This document shows, in pieces, positions 1-9,479 of a stretch of DNA of 31,275 bases. The stretch is taken from assembly GCA_014885115.2 (NCBI GenBank), contig WKLE02002354.1, forward strand, positions 1-31,275. Reading direction: 5' to 3'. Position 1 is the stretch's first letter, and every line of letters begins with the position of its first letter. The notes beneath the pieces were generated by a model. It saw only the letters and a program-made list of their open reading frames with translations. It had not been told where the DNA came from and did not search any database. The position numbers and the translations under genes are program-made. This stretch comes from Asterionellopsis glacialis (lineage: Eukaryota > Bacillariophyta > Plagiogrammaphyceae > Rhaphoneidales > Asterionellopsidaceae).

Positions 1-300
1 CAAGCCATCAAAACTTATCTGAATTAGAACCATACGGGTTTACAGTTGAAGGTCTTCCACCGTCTTTGGGTGGTACTTTCGAACTCAATCATTATTGGGC
101 TGAGGAACAGCTCATTCATGAAGAACAAAATGATGAATAGATGTTTATAGAGGAGGATACCTAATAAATAAATTGATTTCTCCTTTTTTGAATGATGGGG
201 TGATCGGAAAAGACTGGTCATAGCAGCATTAAGAAGTTATATATATATATATATATTTATCCTAATTCTATTAAAAAATGTAGTTTCAGCACAATCGTCA
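1..300. other. Intergenic / downstream flank of the oxidoreductase gene
   Basis: No convincing gene is visible. The only open frame (24-221, minus, 65 codons) has no recognisable motif and low-complexity composition, so it is not called. A short (TA)n microsatellite lies at about 238-256, just downstream of the stop of the minus-strand oxidoreductase gene, and may lie in its 3' UTR or terminator region. Confidence 0.6.
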
Positions 301-1476
301 TCATTTTTCAAACAGTTCACATTTCTCCCATTGACCACTTTTGGATGATTTATAAAGTGCTAGAGCTACGCCAACATCTGCAGCAGCATCTCGAACTGAT
401 TTTGACGCCGCCTCCCTATCATTTCGTTCGATTATCCCAGACACAGCACGCCACAGTCCCTCAAATCCAAGAAAGAATCCACCCTGTCTATCTTTTGGAA
501 AAAAATCTTTGCCAGTTGGGTGGTCGTCATTGTACAGCTTCAAACCACCACCGCCATCTGCAAATAAGCCAGTACCAGCTACAACTAGCTCTCCTTTGGT
601 ACCTGTTAGTCGAAAGTAAGGACATGTATCATGAGCCATGGGAGCTGTATGCATCATGTTGGCACTGTAGGTTGCAATTAACGGGTTGCTGCCTGACGTA
701 GTAGCATGAGTACTCTTATTATTTTGTGTCTGTTGAATTTGAAATAGTGCATGCGCTAGGGTTTCTCCTTCTAACTTTAATCCAGGTTCAAGATTTTGAG
801 TTACCCCCACAACACGTTCAATATCACCGCAAAGTTCACGTAAAGGTCTTAACCAATGCAAGCCCCCATCAATAACAATACCACCACCGCATCGTTCTAA
901 GGAGCACCTCCAACCTAATCCACCACTGTCATCTGTTCCAGACGTTACATTGTCTCTCATACTTTCATAGTAATAGGATGAAGCTGAAACTAAATTCCCG
1001 ATTTCACCTTGTTGTAATAATTCCTTCGCCTTGACTATTTCTTGCCAGTACGGACTTTGTTCGGCTACAATTAGCATACCCTTGGATTTATTAGCAATTG
1101 ATTGCAATTCAAAACAAGTTTCAATGGTTGGTGCAAGTGGCTTTTCCATTACAACATGTTTCCCCGTTTGTAATGCTTTTGTAGCAACAAGAACATGAAG
1201 GTCGTGCGGTACAGCAATAAAGATGATATCGACTCTTTCTAAAATAGTGTCATCCTGCACCAAATCATCAAGTGTATCAAATTCAACAAGAGATTCCGAT
1301 CCTGTAGATTCTATTATGTTTTTGTCTGTGCATATTTCACGAATAACCTTTCGTCGATTGGTGGAGGGATCACAAAGTGCAATCACATTCATGTTTCCAC
1401 AAGCAGCCAAAGCTCCACAATGATGAGTCACAATTTGACCGCATCCTACAATGACGATGTTACTTTTCGATGTCAT
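301..1476 (-). CDS. Gfo/Idh/MocA-family NAD(P)-dependent oxidoreductase
   Basis: Single-exon 391-aa protein. The N-terminus has a Rossmann dinucleotide-binding motif, VIVGCGQI at residues 8-15, followed by the family signature MEKPLAPT (residues 110-117), whose Lys112 is the conserved EKP lysine near the nicotinamide. DGGLHWLRPLREL (203-215) sits where the family has its catalytic GxHxxD region; His207 is present but the usual Asp is not obvious. Length fits the family (330-400 aa). Members oxidise or reduce sugars, inositols or other polyols, or biliverdin; the substrate cannot be told from sequence. No clear targeting peptide, so probably cytosolic. It is transcribed divergently from the ankyrin-repeat gene across a 484-bp gap. 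The ATG at 1476 immediately precedes the Rossmann strand, which supports this start. Confidence 0.88.
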   Translation of the reverse strand: MTSKSNIVIVGCGQIVTHHCGALAACGNMNVIALCDPSTNRRKVIREICTDKNIIESTGSESLVEFDTLDDLVQDDTILERVDIIFIAVPHDLHVLVATKALQTGKHVVMEKPLAPTIETCFELQSIANKSKGMLIVAEQSPYWQEIVKAKELLQQGEIGNLVSASSYYYESMRDNVTSGTDDSGGLGWRCSLERCGGGIVIDGGLHWLRPLRELCGDIERVVGVTQNLEPGLKLEGETLAHALFQIQQTQNNKSTHATTSGSNPLIATYSANMMHTAPMAHDTCPYFRLTGTKGELVVAGTGLFADGGGGLKLYNDDHPTGKDFFPKDRQGGFFLGFEGLWRAVSGIIERNDREAASKSVRDAAADVGVALALYKSSKSGQWEKCELFEK

Positions 1477-1960
1477 GGTTTCTCTAAAATTGAAAATGTT
1501 GTTAATTTAAAATGTTGATAGTTAGTTGTTCAAACGGCATTCGTTGCATCTATGACTGGAACCTTCAATAAGTTCAAAGCTGTCGACTTCTGCCGACAAG
1601 AACTGTTTTTAATAATGAACACGTGTTTCCAAAAGGAGCCGAAACGTTCAGTGCAAGAAATCGGACCGGGCGTCTGTCATCTGACAGGATCTCCACACTA
1701 GCTCTAACTTTAATGAATACCTTTGATGCGAAACACTCCCTCGTCTCAACAAAGAACAAAATAAATAATAATGAAAATGCCGACACCGCGATGAAATAGA
1801 AACGAAAATATACCCTGGGATAAGATAGATAGGATCAAAAAGATCGGCATTTTACAGCAGAGAAAACATTGAAGAGACGCATTAGAATACTCATCAGAGA
1901 TATCGCAATAGTTTATTCGTTTACACGTAGTATGCAACGTAATAAACAATAATAATAATA
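1477..1960. promoter_or_regulatory. Divergent intergenic region between oxidoreductase and ankyrin genes
   Basis: 484 bp between two divergently transcribed genes, so it must hold both promoters. Two overlapping minus-strand frames (1574-1786 and 1746-1949) have no recognisable motif and are not called. No TATA box or initiator can be assigned with confidence. The right edge is an AAT trinucleotide run whose last unit supplies the ATG of the ankyrin gene. Confidence 0.5.
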
Positions 1961-3259
1961 ATGTTTGGTTTGTTCAATAATAAAATTACAAGGGATCATT
2001 TAGATTACAATGGCACTAATACAAAAAACCATCAACCATTACCATCAAGTAAGCTTTATGATCTTTGCATCGATAGAGATTGGCAAGCAGTAAATGAACA
2101 TGCTAAAAGGCACCCAATTGACTGTTCTTATCAAGATTTTCATGGCCATGATGGTGGTGCTACACCACTTGTTATGGCTTGTGAAGATCATGCACCACTA
2201 AGTACCATCCAAACACTACTTGATTCGTATCCAGAGGCAACTCGTATCACAAATCGTAATGGGAATATTCCATTGCATGTGGCTTGTCATTGTGGTGCAA
2301 GTCTTGATGTGTTAGACGCCTTGATTAGATGCGATGCAGAATCTGTATTTTGCCAAACTAAATGGGGCAAAACACCACTTTCAGCATTATGTGATGGATA
2401 CAACAGTGCTAATTCAAATTTTGAAATTCCAGAAGAAACTATTTGGGCCAAGATTAAATTATTATTAATTGCTGTAGCAAAATGTGAAAATTTGAAAAAA
2501 GTGAAGAAAAAAGAGACAGCAGAACAGCGAAATCGACAACAACATTCTAATATCAATGACGGCGACTACACAAACAATGATAATTGCCATGGTACAACAA
2601 CCAAGGAGGAATGGCAAATTTTACATGCTGCAGTATCGTTGGGTGCTATTGGGTGTCCAAAACAAGCTTTCGATATGACTTTAGCTAAAAATCCGCATAG
2701 CGTATTTGAAACAGATCCATATGGACGGCTTCCACTGCATATAGCTGCTGGTCCTTGTCAATGGCGTTGGCCTAAACTGTCCAGAGCTTACAAACCAAGA
2801 GAACGACATGTTTTTGATGCATTGTTACTGCGACATGCTGATGCAGCACGAATACCCGACAAGGATGGACGGTTGCCATTGCACTTAGCACTAGCTAATG
2901 GGCATACATGGGAAGGTGGTGTAGAAGCGTTGTTTTGTGCAGCTCCAGAATATATCAATGTGGAAGACCCTTTAACAGGACTTGTCCCGTTCCTATTGGC
3001 AGCTGTACCTGTAGGAGAAACTACGGTATCCTTGACGACGGTGTATTCCCTACTGACTGCTCAACCTGATTTGTTAAGTAGCTTCCAAATATTAGCTATT
3101 CCAGAAGAAGAAGATACTGATCATGAGAATACCGAGAATAACTATGAGTCGTATTTCTCAACAATTTTGGACATGAAAGGTCTAACTGCGGTCGTTACTT
3201 TTTTTGCCATTGTTCTAGGATTTGCTGCGGCATACTGCCCACCGCGAAAGTCTGCTTAA
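1961..3259 (+). CDS. Ankyrin-repeat protein with C-terminal transmembrane segment
   Basis: Single-exon 432-aa protein with two blocks of ankyrin-type repeats. Block one spans about residues 66-145 and contains ATPLVMAC, NIPLHVACHCG and KTPLSAL; block two spans about 255-360 and contains GRLPLHIAAG and GRLPLHLALANG. A charged, Asn- and Lys-rich linker (about 175-215) separates them. A hydrophobic helix at about 405-425 followed by a short CPPRKSA end gives a tail-anchored-like topology with the repeats in the cytosol. Ankyrin repeats mediate protein binding; no enzymatic domain is visible and the partner is unknown. The gene ends 94 bp from the convergent ADCK2-like gene. The ATG at 1961 lies inside an AAT microsatellite. 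Confidence 0.85.
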   Translation: MFGLFNNKITRDHLDYNGTNTKNHQPLPSSKLYDLCIDRDWQAVNEHAKRHPIDCSYQDFHGHDGGATPLVMACEDHAPLSTIQTLLDSYPEATRITNRNGNIPLHVACHCGASLDVLDALIRCDAESVFCQTKWGKTPLSALCDGYNSANSNFEIPEETIWAKIKLLLIAVAKCENLKKVKKKETAEQRNRQQHSNINDGDYTNNDNCHGTTTKEEWQILHAAVSLGAIGCPKQAFDMTLAKNPHSVFETDPYGRLPLHIAAGPCQWRWPKLSRAYKPRERHVFDALLLRHADAARIPDKDGRLPLHLALANGHTWEGGVEALFCAAPEYINVEDPLTGLVPFLLAAVPVGETTVSLTTVYSLLTAQPDLLSSFQILAIPEEEDTDHENTENNYESYFSTILDMKGLTAVVTFFAIVLGFAAAYCPPRKSA

Positions 3260-3353
3260 AAATTCTCAGTACTATAAACGTGTCTTATTGTATAACTACT
3301 TCTTTGTTTGTTTACATATTTTTAACTCCTCTCTTATTATTGGAGGGGTGTGG

Positions 3354-5321
3354 TTACAATCTCAAATTGAATGTAGGTAATCGATGCATCATCTCAGCTT
3401 TCACAACCATGGGTAAAGCCATTTTTTGGACACTCATGTCAGGATATAGAGCTGATGCAATACCCTCAATAATTTCTACAGATAAGGCTGCATTAATAAA
3501 CGATGCTTCGAGTTTTACTTTATGCTTACATGCCAAGAAACAAATATCAGCAATGTAATCACCAACCTTTTCCAAAAAGTTCTACATTATAGAAAATTGA
3601 TTATGAAGATGGAAAGAAGATAAATGCATCATTAGAATCGTCAATAAATGGTCTTTGTTTTTAGCAACAACATGAAAAGGTTCATAGTGGAAAATACTGT
3701 AGTAACAGTGACTTACATTTTCTTCATCGTCAATACAAATTTGTTGAATACCATTGACAAACATTTCAACATCTAATGGTGATGCTTGGCATTTGGATGC
3801 ACCATCAACCATAAGTTGCCCGGCTAATCTACCATCTCTTCTTGTAAGGGCGCCAAGAACACGCGTTAAGTTAACATGTTGATCTGGGCCCATTTCAATA
3901 ACTAAACCACAATCCAAGATACGTAAACCAAGTTTACCATTTGAATCTTTACCAACTAGAATATTACCTGGATGTAAATCACCTGAGGGGAGGAAAGAGG
4001 CGGACCGTATACAAAACATCAGTTGGTCGGTTATGGTTGGCATTCTTGACCAACATATGTATCATCAATTTCTACTCTTTGTTCTATACCGTAAGCTAAA
4101 CTTACCATGGACAAAATCGTTTAGGAAAATCATCTTTAATACAGTCTCTAATCCAAGCGTTGCAATGCGTTTACGATCTTCTCTGTTAGAATTGACATAA
4201 TTCATTATGGGTTGTCCATGTACAAACGTTTCTGTCAAAATTGTTGGTGTTGTTAATTCATCGAGTGGGTAGGGGAAAGATATGTAATCATCATTCGAAA
4301 AATCTTGATTAAATCGCCGCAAGTGCTTAGCTTCCAAGGTTAAATCCAATTGTGGTAACATCACATTTAAAAATTGATGGACTGAATCTCTCATACTCAA
4401 ATATTCCATATTTAGATATGGTAGCGACTCAAAAAATGCTGCTATCTTAGTCAACAAATAAAAGTCAACACAAACCTTGGTCCAAATGCCAGGGTGTTGG
4501 ACTTTCACAGCAACTTCAGTACCCTTGGGATAGTGTTTGGCGTCTTGTAATAATATGGCACGATAAACTTGTGCAATACAACCAGATCCAATAGGCTTTG
4601 TATCAAGTTTCATGATAGATTCCCAATCTTCACCTATGTCTTGTTTCAAAAGCTTGACTGTGTCCTTCCATCCATGACCACGTGTTTCATCACGTAATTT
4701 ACCAAACCTTGAACAAAATTCAGGCGAAAATAAATCTTGACGTGTTGTTGCCCATTGAACTAACTTGATAAATGTTGGACCACTTTTTTCGATAGCCCAT
4801 ACAGCATATTCCCACGCCGCATGATTTGCCTTGGAGGATACATAACTCAATGGACCTAACACAACCAAGGGTGATGCCAAAACTGATAATGATACCATAC
4901 GTTGTATAGATCTTGCCAATCGTTCTAACCTTGTATTACCAATGGTCTCCATCAAGTCATCTGTCCAATCACGTTTCGAAAAGTCTTTCCATGCATTTGG
5001 TTTTTCAATGAATTGTGATGATTCTAATTCCGCTACCATACGCTGTGATGCTGCCGATGCTGCAGCCAATTCTAATATTCGACGTGCATATAATCTTGAA
5101 TAATTTGATTTGTACCGCTTCAATGTCGTAGCAGCAGCGTTTGCACCATTGACGGTGGAATAATAATGATAATACAACGGTTGTCCTGCACGACGTGCCA
5201 ATGGATACGTAAACCACAATGGAGCATTATTGAAAAGTGGTGCATGCTTCCCAACAACTGTTTTGACCAAGGCAGCTTGACTACTACTACTTAAGCGTTG
5301 TGTCATTGTTGCCGACATCAT
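3354..5321 (-). CDS. ADCK2-like UbiB/ABC1-family atypical kinase, mitochondrial (3 exons)
   Basis: Spliced model of 569 aa: exon 1 5321-4106, intron 4105-3983 (123 bp), exon 2 3982-3717, intron 3716-3582 (135 bp), exon 3 3581-3354. The first junction recreates VHGDLHPGN (404-412), the catalytic loop; the second joins EEN to NFLEKVGDYIADICFLACK, matching the C-terminus of human ADCK2. Other motifs: GSGCIAQVYRA (245-255) in the nucleotide loop, the AVKVQHP lysine (273), QLDLTLEA with Glu330, and LDCGLV (428-433) in place of DFG. The KxGQ motif reads KLVQ (186-189), losing the usual glycine. The Ser/Arg-rich N-terminus suggests mitochondrial import. UbiB proteins support coenzyme Q synthesis and mitochondrial lipid metabolism, but ADCK2's own reaction is poorly defined. 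The splice model is supported by conserved motifs, not by transcripts. Confidence 0.9.
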
Positions 5322-6333
5322 CTTTGGCGTTGCGTGCCGTACCTATCAGGTGTTCCTTTCCTCACACTTACTCTGAAGGACCTAGAAATGAAGAGCCAGC
5401 GCAGTAACAACGATGACTTTGTCTCTGAGAACCTGTCAAAGAGAATCACGAGGAGACACAAAAAATGTGAAGATTCGCAGTTCGAATGAGAAGCAGAGAT
5501 TTGATTTGACGTTCAAATTTTAGGTTTTATCTAAAGCATATACATATAATCATATTTGCGAAATAATAATATTCTGCTTTGCAAAATTATCTTTTAAAAT
5601 ATTTATTTTAATTTATTGAATTTTACTTAAACTTACTTTGATGGGTGGGAAAAAATTTCCCATTTTTGGGGGTGGAGGGTGGTGACATGTGAGAGGGTGT
5701 TGTTCTCATTGGCCACATACGATAAGTCAAAAGTGCGTACGCGTATGTATGAACGATTTTGTAGATATCTCTTGGGAGGTTGTTTCATAGTTTAACGTCT
5801 TCATAACGTCTCTTTCAGATTTTGTGTGGATGGAGTTCGTCTCTGAAGAGATAGACAGACATACAGACGTACTAATTACCCCTCAGATTTACTGGGTGGC
5901 TCCCAATCTCGTGAACAGCCTCCCTGTAAAACCGACACCCGCTCTTCTCGAATGATTTTCTTTTTTTTCGCTGTCTGTCCTTCACGCCACAAAGCGAGTG
6001 ACATCAGTGCGTGGGCCGTGGGGACCCATCAAAGCCTCGTCATGTACGAGTACGGTATGCCAAGTGCCTATGGGTGCCTAGAGAGAGTTGATTTTTTCTT
6101 TCCAAAAAAGAAAATAACGCTACCGAGAAGCTTTTCCGGTACCGCAGTACCTGGTACAGGTGTAAGTACGCACATAGTCGACAGGTCCTCTGGTCCTCTA
6201 GAGAGATAGTTCATCACACATCACTTCTGTATCGCTTTCGATAGATATCACAACGTTGTCGTCTCCATCGGTAAGAGGGTTACGTTTTGGGAGATTGCTA
6301 AATCTAAATTGAATCAATCACAAATCAACAATC
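5322..6333. promoter_or_regulatory. Divergent intergenic region, ADCK2-like / Cpn20
   Basis: About 1 kb with no supportable gene; the frame at 5952-6209 is low complexity with no motif. Divergent orientation of the neighbours means both promoters lie here. Notable sequence: a G-rich run near 5665-5705, a GACAGAC cluster at about 5851-5868 that recurs upstream of the RING and CX9C genes, and a small GTACC-type palindromic cluster at about 6137-6170 (see the GTACC repeat entries). Confidence 0.5.
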
Positions 6334-7131
6334 ATGAGACTTTCTGTACTGGCCTTGACGATGACAGCCTTTATGGCTAGTTCGACTTACGGATGGGTCG
6401 TTCCTTCAGCAACGAAATCTTCAACTACAGCTTTATTATCTGCACCTCCTAGTACGGCTGCTAGTAGTAGTGGTACATATACGCTAGATGGTGAAACAAT
6501 TCGTGGTCCAATTACACCATTAGGCAATTTTTGCTTGGTCCGCACTAAGGATACATTAACAGCTACAGATGGTGGTATTTTGTTACCTGATCAATCCAAG
6601 GAACGTCCTACAGAGGGGATTATTGTTGCTGCTGGTCCAGGTAAACTTCATCCTCATACAGGTGTACGTATTACCAATCCTGTCAAAGAGGGCGATTCTG
6701 TACTTTATGGTAAATTTGATGGTACTCCTGTTGTATACAATGATGACTCATGTCAAATGATCCGAGATGATGATGTTATGTTGCACTACGAGGGCACCAT
6801 GATGAATTTGGAGAATGCCACGCCATGCCGTGATTATGTCTTGGTCGAACTACAGGGTGAATCCTTAGAAACATCCTCCGGTATTGCTATTGCACAGTCA
6901 GTCGTAGCTGAAAACTTACCCTGTCAGGGTGTGGTTATCAAGGTAGGTGAAGGGCGTATGAATAGCAAAGGTGAATTTTGTTCATCACCTGTCAGTGTTG
7001 GTGATAATATTAAGTTTAAGGACTATGCTGGCAATGATGTTACCATTGAAGGTAAACCGTACAGTATTGTGCGTATGGTGGATATCTTGTGTACCTTTTC
7101 AGAAGAAGCAGCTGCTGCACAACAAGAATAA
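6334..7131 (+). CDS. Plastid co-chaperonin Cpn20 (tandem GroES domains)
   Basis: Single-exon 265-aa protein. The N-terminus is a hydrophobic signal peptide (residues 1-20) ending STYG|WVVPS; an aromatic residue right after the predicted cleavage site resembles the ASAFAP-type motif that routes diatom proteins through the four-membrane plastid envelope, followed by a Ser/Thr/Ala-rich transit region (about 24-50). Two GroES folds follow: domain 1 at about 57-153, with mobile-loop-like GGILLPDQ (80-87) and IIVAAGPG; domain 2 at about 160-255, with SSGIAIAQ (181-188) and VVIKVGEG. Double-GroES proteins form the cap on plastid Cpn60 and assist folding of imported and plastid-encoded proteins. Plastid location is inferred from the leader and the tandem architecture. 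Confidence 0.92.
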   Translation: MRLSVLALTMTAFMASSTYGWVVPSATKSSTTALLSAPPSTAASSSGTYTLDGETIRGPITPLGNFCLVRTKDTLTATDGGILLPDQSKERPTEGIIVAAGPGKLHPHTGVRITNPVKEGDSVLYGKFDGTPVVYNDDSCQMIRDDDVMLHYEGTMMNLENATPCRDYVLVELQGESLETSSGIAIAQSVVAENLPCQGVVIKVGEGRMNSKGEFCSSPVSVGDNIKFKDYAGNDVTIEGKPYSIVRMVDILCTFSEEAAAAQQE

Positions 7132-7484
7132 ACAATATATATATACCAACTTACACATACACACAAAACTGGAAAGTTTCCAACGTAGAACAGATGGAAG
7201 TGAGAGCGCAGGATTCAAGCACCATAGAAAGGTATGAGTATTTCGCAAAGGCTTTTTCTTTGGTAGTATTTCAATACTTTCCCAAGAGCAACATGATTTG
7301 GTAGGAATAGCAGTGATAACATCTATAGGATTGCAGTTTTATGGTAACAATATTCATACGACAAAATAGTATGAATCTTCTTAGTAATTATGTTTTACTT
7401 TTTACCGTGTATACTGAATAAACGAGAACATGGAATGGTTTAAACCCTACTGAATACATGAGTCGAATCTCTCCTGTGCAGGTT
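7132..7484. other. Convergent 3' intergenic region
   Basis: 353 bp between the stop of the Cpn20 gene and the stop of the minus-strand DUF285 gene, so it carries both 3' ends. It is AT-rich with a short AT run just after the Cpn20 stop. The overlapping plus-strand frames at 6971-7237 and 7089-7304 read through the Cpn20 gene out of frame and are shadows. Confidence 0.5.
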
Positions 7485-8351
7485 CTAATTTGAACTCATT
7501 GAGACCAATAAGGTCAGTAGTGAACCAAATAGGAACGACGACACACTAGTTGTTTTCCTCAAAACTGATGGCGGTGAAGCGGACACAGTAGGAGAAATTG
7601 TTGGACTTCCAGTAGGTGGAGGTGCAACAGGTTGAGTCCAATCTTTGGTGGATTCATCAATAAGAACCTGACTTGTACAATTTGGATCAAATTTAGAATT
7701 ATTGGTATTCCAAAACATGAAGGTTGTATTCACAAAGTTTGCATCGTTTTTGTCTATTCCTGCCGAACTAAGATTTTCCCAACACAGTGTTTGTGAAAAA
7801 CTTGTTGCGCCATAAAACATACTAAACATTGTATTTACCTTGGTAGATACTATAGAACTGCCCCATGGAGTTAAATCTTGATTGAAGCTTGTTGCGCCTG
7901 CAAACATAGATTGAAAGTCTTGTACATTAGATACGTCCCAACCTGATATATCTTGATCGAATGCTCGTGCTGTACCAAACATGCCAAACATACTGGTGCA
8001 AGAAGAAGTATCCCAATTACCAATATCAACATTAAAGGTTATAGCTTCATCAAACATACCAATAAAATCTTCGACATTAGATGTATCCCAGGATGATATA
8101 TCATCATTGAATGTTTCTAGTTCAGGGACAGTGCGTGTAGGTGCAAATAAGGTTGTCATAGATGTTACCTTCGATGTATCCCAATTTGATATGTTACCAT
8201 ATTCTTCTAATGCGGATGTTTGATTTTTCATCCATAATTTAATCGCATTACGAATATTGGTATTAGTTATAGGTGTAATGGCTTCTACAAGTATTGCTAA
8301 GCCAAAACAACAAATGCAAGGAAAAATTCCCATGATAGTAGAAACTCGCAT
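7485..8351 (-). CDS. BspA-like (DUF285) leucine-rich surface protein, possibly GPI-anchored
   Basis: Modelled as 288 aa from the ATG at 8351; a longer open frame to 8507 exists, but the internal Met is followed at once by a hydrophobic signal peptide (IMGIFPCICCFGLAILVEA), so the shorter form is preferred. Residues about 52-190 hold four to five degenerate ~25-residue DUF285 repeats with the hallmark D-I-S-x-W-D-T/V-S-N/S-V pattern (NISNWDTSKV, DISSWDTSNV, DIGNWDTSSC, DISGWDVSNV) alternating with MF-x-x-A-x-x-F-N segments. A Pro/Ser/Thr spacer (about 242-262) precedes a C-terminal hydrophobic stretch (270-284), a layout typical of GPI-anchored or C-terminally membrane-attached surface proteins. 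Such proteins are abundant in diatoms; role unknown, adhesion is the usual guess. Confidence 0.85.
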   Translation of the reverse strand: MRVSTIMGIFPCICCFGLAILVEAITPITNTNIRNAIKLWMKNQTSALEEYGNISNWDTSKVTSMTTLFAPTRTVPELETFNDDISSWDTSNVEDFIGMFDEAITFNVDIGNWDTSSCTSMFGMFGTARAFDQDISGWDVSNVQDFQSMFAGATSFNQDLTPWGSSIVSTKVNTMFSMFYGATSFSQTLCWENLSSAGIDKNDANFVNTTFMFWNTNNSKFDPNCTSQVLIDESTKDWTQPVAPPPTGSPTISPTVSASPPSVLRKTTSVSSFLFGSLLTLLVSMSSN

Positions 8352-9479
8352 ATTTCCTTTTCGTTCTCTCTGTAGACGAATATAATATCCTATCGATCTC
8401 ACAAATAATCGCACAACACAATCGAGAGTGTAGACTTCTAAATGGCCAATCAAAATGGAAACTGATTCCTGAATGAAATGTTGTTGCTCTTGACCCTTCA
8501 ATCTCAATGTTACCTTTTCAATAAAAATATTCCTATCAGGAATACCCTAAAAGGCGTTTCCTAGAGCGATATGATATGGTACCTGATTCGATATTCAACG
8601 GAATGGCACGGGACTGCTTGTCGGTTGGGTTTTGTTGTGTGCACCTGCATGCTTCGGTTTGCCTTTACAAAGTACCGTCATGTAGACCTTCTACCAGGTA
8701 CAAGGTGCAGTACATATTTCAACTTAAATTGATTATGGTTCGCTAAATCACATATCTCGTGCGATACATGGTGCGTTTAAATCGAGCGAGCCCAGTCGTC
8801 CGTGGCGGGATGGACATCAGGCAAAATTTCAAAAAAATGTTGCCTTACTTGTATCCGCCAGTCAGATTTCCTTCCTTGGTACTACGGTTCTCGTACTATC
8901 TGTACTACGTGTACGTACCTCACATGTTGTATTATAAGTGGTACCTGTACGACGATGTAGTTGCCTCTTGTACTGTACGTAGGAATATCTTCAATATAGT
9001 AATATATATGGATATTATTTTTGATGGTCTACAAATAACAATTATACTACCATGAAATAATCTTATCAGCTCTTCTATTCGTCTTTTGAACGTAATTTTT
9101 GTATGCAAGCAGATAAGAGAATCATAAGTACTGTACGTTGGGACCGACTCTTCCTGCATAATGTCATGTTTAAAATAATAGGAGTACAAATCATTATGAG
9201 TTGTGCTACTTAAATATCAAACGTTCGAAGTGTCACTACTCTACCTAGTTACAGAAAAAGAGCGATTCGACTGTATGTAGCTGTATTGTACCAGGTACAA
9301 TACATTTAACTATTTTCCTCATAGTTCTATCTTACAAATACTAATTAGTCCTGTCATACATAATTACAATACACTCTCTACAACAGAGTATTATCGCCAA
9401 AATTCAAAATCCAATAACCCATTTTTCCACTTTCGTGCATCCAATTTTTGTTTTTAACACCTTTATCTCCCTCCATGCC
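8352..9479. promoter_or_regulatory. Divergent intergenic region rich in GTAC motifs
   Basis: About 1.1 kb without a supportable gene, between the divergent DUF285 and polytopic-membrane-protein genes. Frames at 8759-9055 and 8932-9189 have no motif and translate low-complexity Tyr-rich sequence. GTACC and GTAC words are strongly over-represented between about 8575 and 9305, ending in a perfect hairpin (separate entry). Both promoters should lie here. Confidence 0.5.
9282..9304. repeat. Perfect inverted repeat built on GTACC
   Basis: Two perfectly complementary 11-base arms around a single central A: the left arm is TGTATTGTACC and the right arm GGTACAATACA. It is the tightest hairpin in a GTAC-rich stretch and shares its core with the palindromic array at 20105-20150. 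The function is unknown. It could be a protein-binding palindrome, an RNA hairpin if transcribed, or a remnant of a dispersed repeat family. Confidence 0.8.

Noticed and set aside
7485..8507. Longer 340-aa start for the DUF285 protein
   Set aside because: The internal Met at 8351 is followed directly by a signal peptide; the extra 52 residues show no conserved feature.
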